A stretch of 24,125 bases of DNA from Fidelibacterota bacterium (GTDB lineage Bacteria; Fidelibacterota; Marinisomatia; Marinisomatales; TCS55). The translations under genes were made by a program, and so were the position numbers. Location of the stretch: NCBI GenBank assembly GCA_014239505.1, contig JAAZYT010000108.1, positions 1-24,125 on the forward strand, in the 5' to 3' direction. Position 1 is the stretch's first letter, and each line of letters begins with the position of its first letter. Shown one piece after another: positions 24,059 to 24,125 of this stretch. The notes below the pieces were generated by a model that saw nothing but the letters and a program-made list of their open reading frames with translations, was not told the origin of the DNA and searched no databases.

Positions 24059-24125
24059 ATGGATAAAATTATCAAAAAGTATTCAGGCCATCCCTTACGT
24101 AGTTGGTTTATAAGACAAAGTCTTG
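24059..24125 (+). CDS. Possible start of a rightward gene, cut by window edge
   Basis: An ATG at 24059 opens a frame that stays open to the end of the window (22 codons, MDKIIKKYSGHPLRSWFIRQ and onward). It would be divergent from thiN with 60 bp between. Basic and aromatic content looks like a real N-terminus, but it is too short to assign and the upstream ribosome-binding site is weak. Confidence 0.4.
   Translation, partial: MDKIIKKYSGHPLRSWFIRQSL

Noticed and set aside
1..24125. CRISPR arrays, insertion sequences, tRNA or rRNA genes, prophage
   Set aside because: Looked for on both strands; no spaced direct repeats, transposase motifs, tRNA-like cloverleafs or phage proteins were seen.

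Overview
The window is AT-rich, very compact bacterial chromosome with almost no intergenic space. It carries at least 20 protein-coding genes, including one cut at the left edge and a possible one cut at the right edge. I see no RNA genes, insertion sequences, phage genes or CRISPR arrays. The gene set points to a marine, peptide- and amino-acid-using heterotroph: S9 peptidases, a secreted BNR/sortilin-like propeller protein, a Na+/solute symporter, PPi-type phosphofructokinase and an outer-membrane barrel-like protein. I infer the FCB group, perhaps Marinimicrobia/SAR406 or a Bacteroidota relative. This is judged from style and gene content only, because no marker gene is present.

Left block (2-8933, + strand): a peptide/amino-acid catabolic gene train. 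It starts with the tail of a glutamyl-endopeptidase-like S9 peptidase, then a complete exported S9 peptidase, a trans-sulfuration-type PLP enzyme and a lipoprotein D-aminoacylase-like amidohydrolase that lacks the usual HxH metal motif. Next come an enolase-superfamily dipeptide epimerase/DgcA homologue, a DUF1611/DgcN P-loop protein, a YkvI-like membrane transporter and a cysteine dioxygenase. The last four genes abut or overlap (1-nt gap, then 8- and 11-bp overlaps), so they look translationally coupled.

Glycolysis (9022-11041 and 16952-19187, + strand): two type-I GAPDH genes lie 1 nt apart. The first has lost the catalytic Cys (Ala154) and the phosphate-binding Arg, while the second is canonical. 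Further right, a PPi-dependent phosphofructokinase is followed by a class I fructose-bisphosphate aldolase.

Between these two glycolytic pairs lies a minus-strand block: a small DUF457/YdjM-like membrane protein, acetoacetyl-CoA synthetase, a clear intrinsic terminator, and a large exported BNR-repeat protein with a perfect AGGAGG ribosome-binding site. The right end (19196-23998, minus strand) is a six-gene operon: thiamine pyrophosphokinase, SSS-family symporter, CYTH-domain protein, secreted propeller-like protein, DUF2490-like barrel and an amidinotransferase-superfamily hydrolase.

The items most worth a second look are the tandem active/inactive GAPDH pair, with an inverted repeat that would sequester its ribosome-binding site; the coupled DgcA-DgcN-YkvI-cysteine dioxygenase cassette; the HxH-less amidohydrolase; the animal-like cysteine dioxygenase; and the symporter paired with thiamine pyrophosphokinase.
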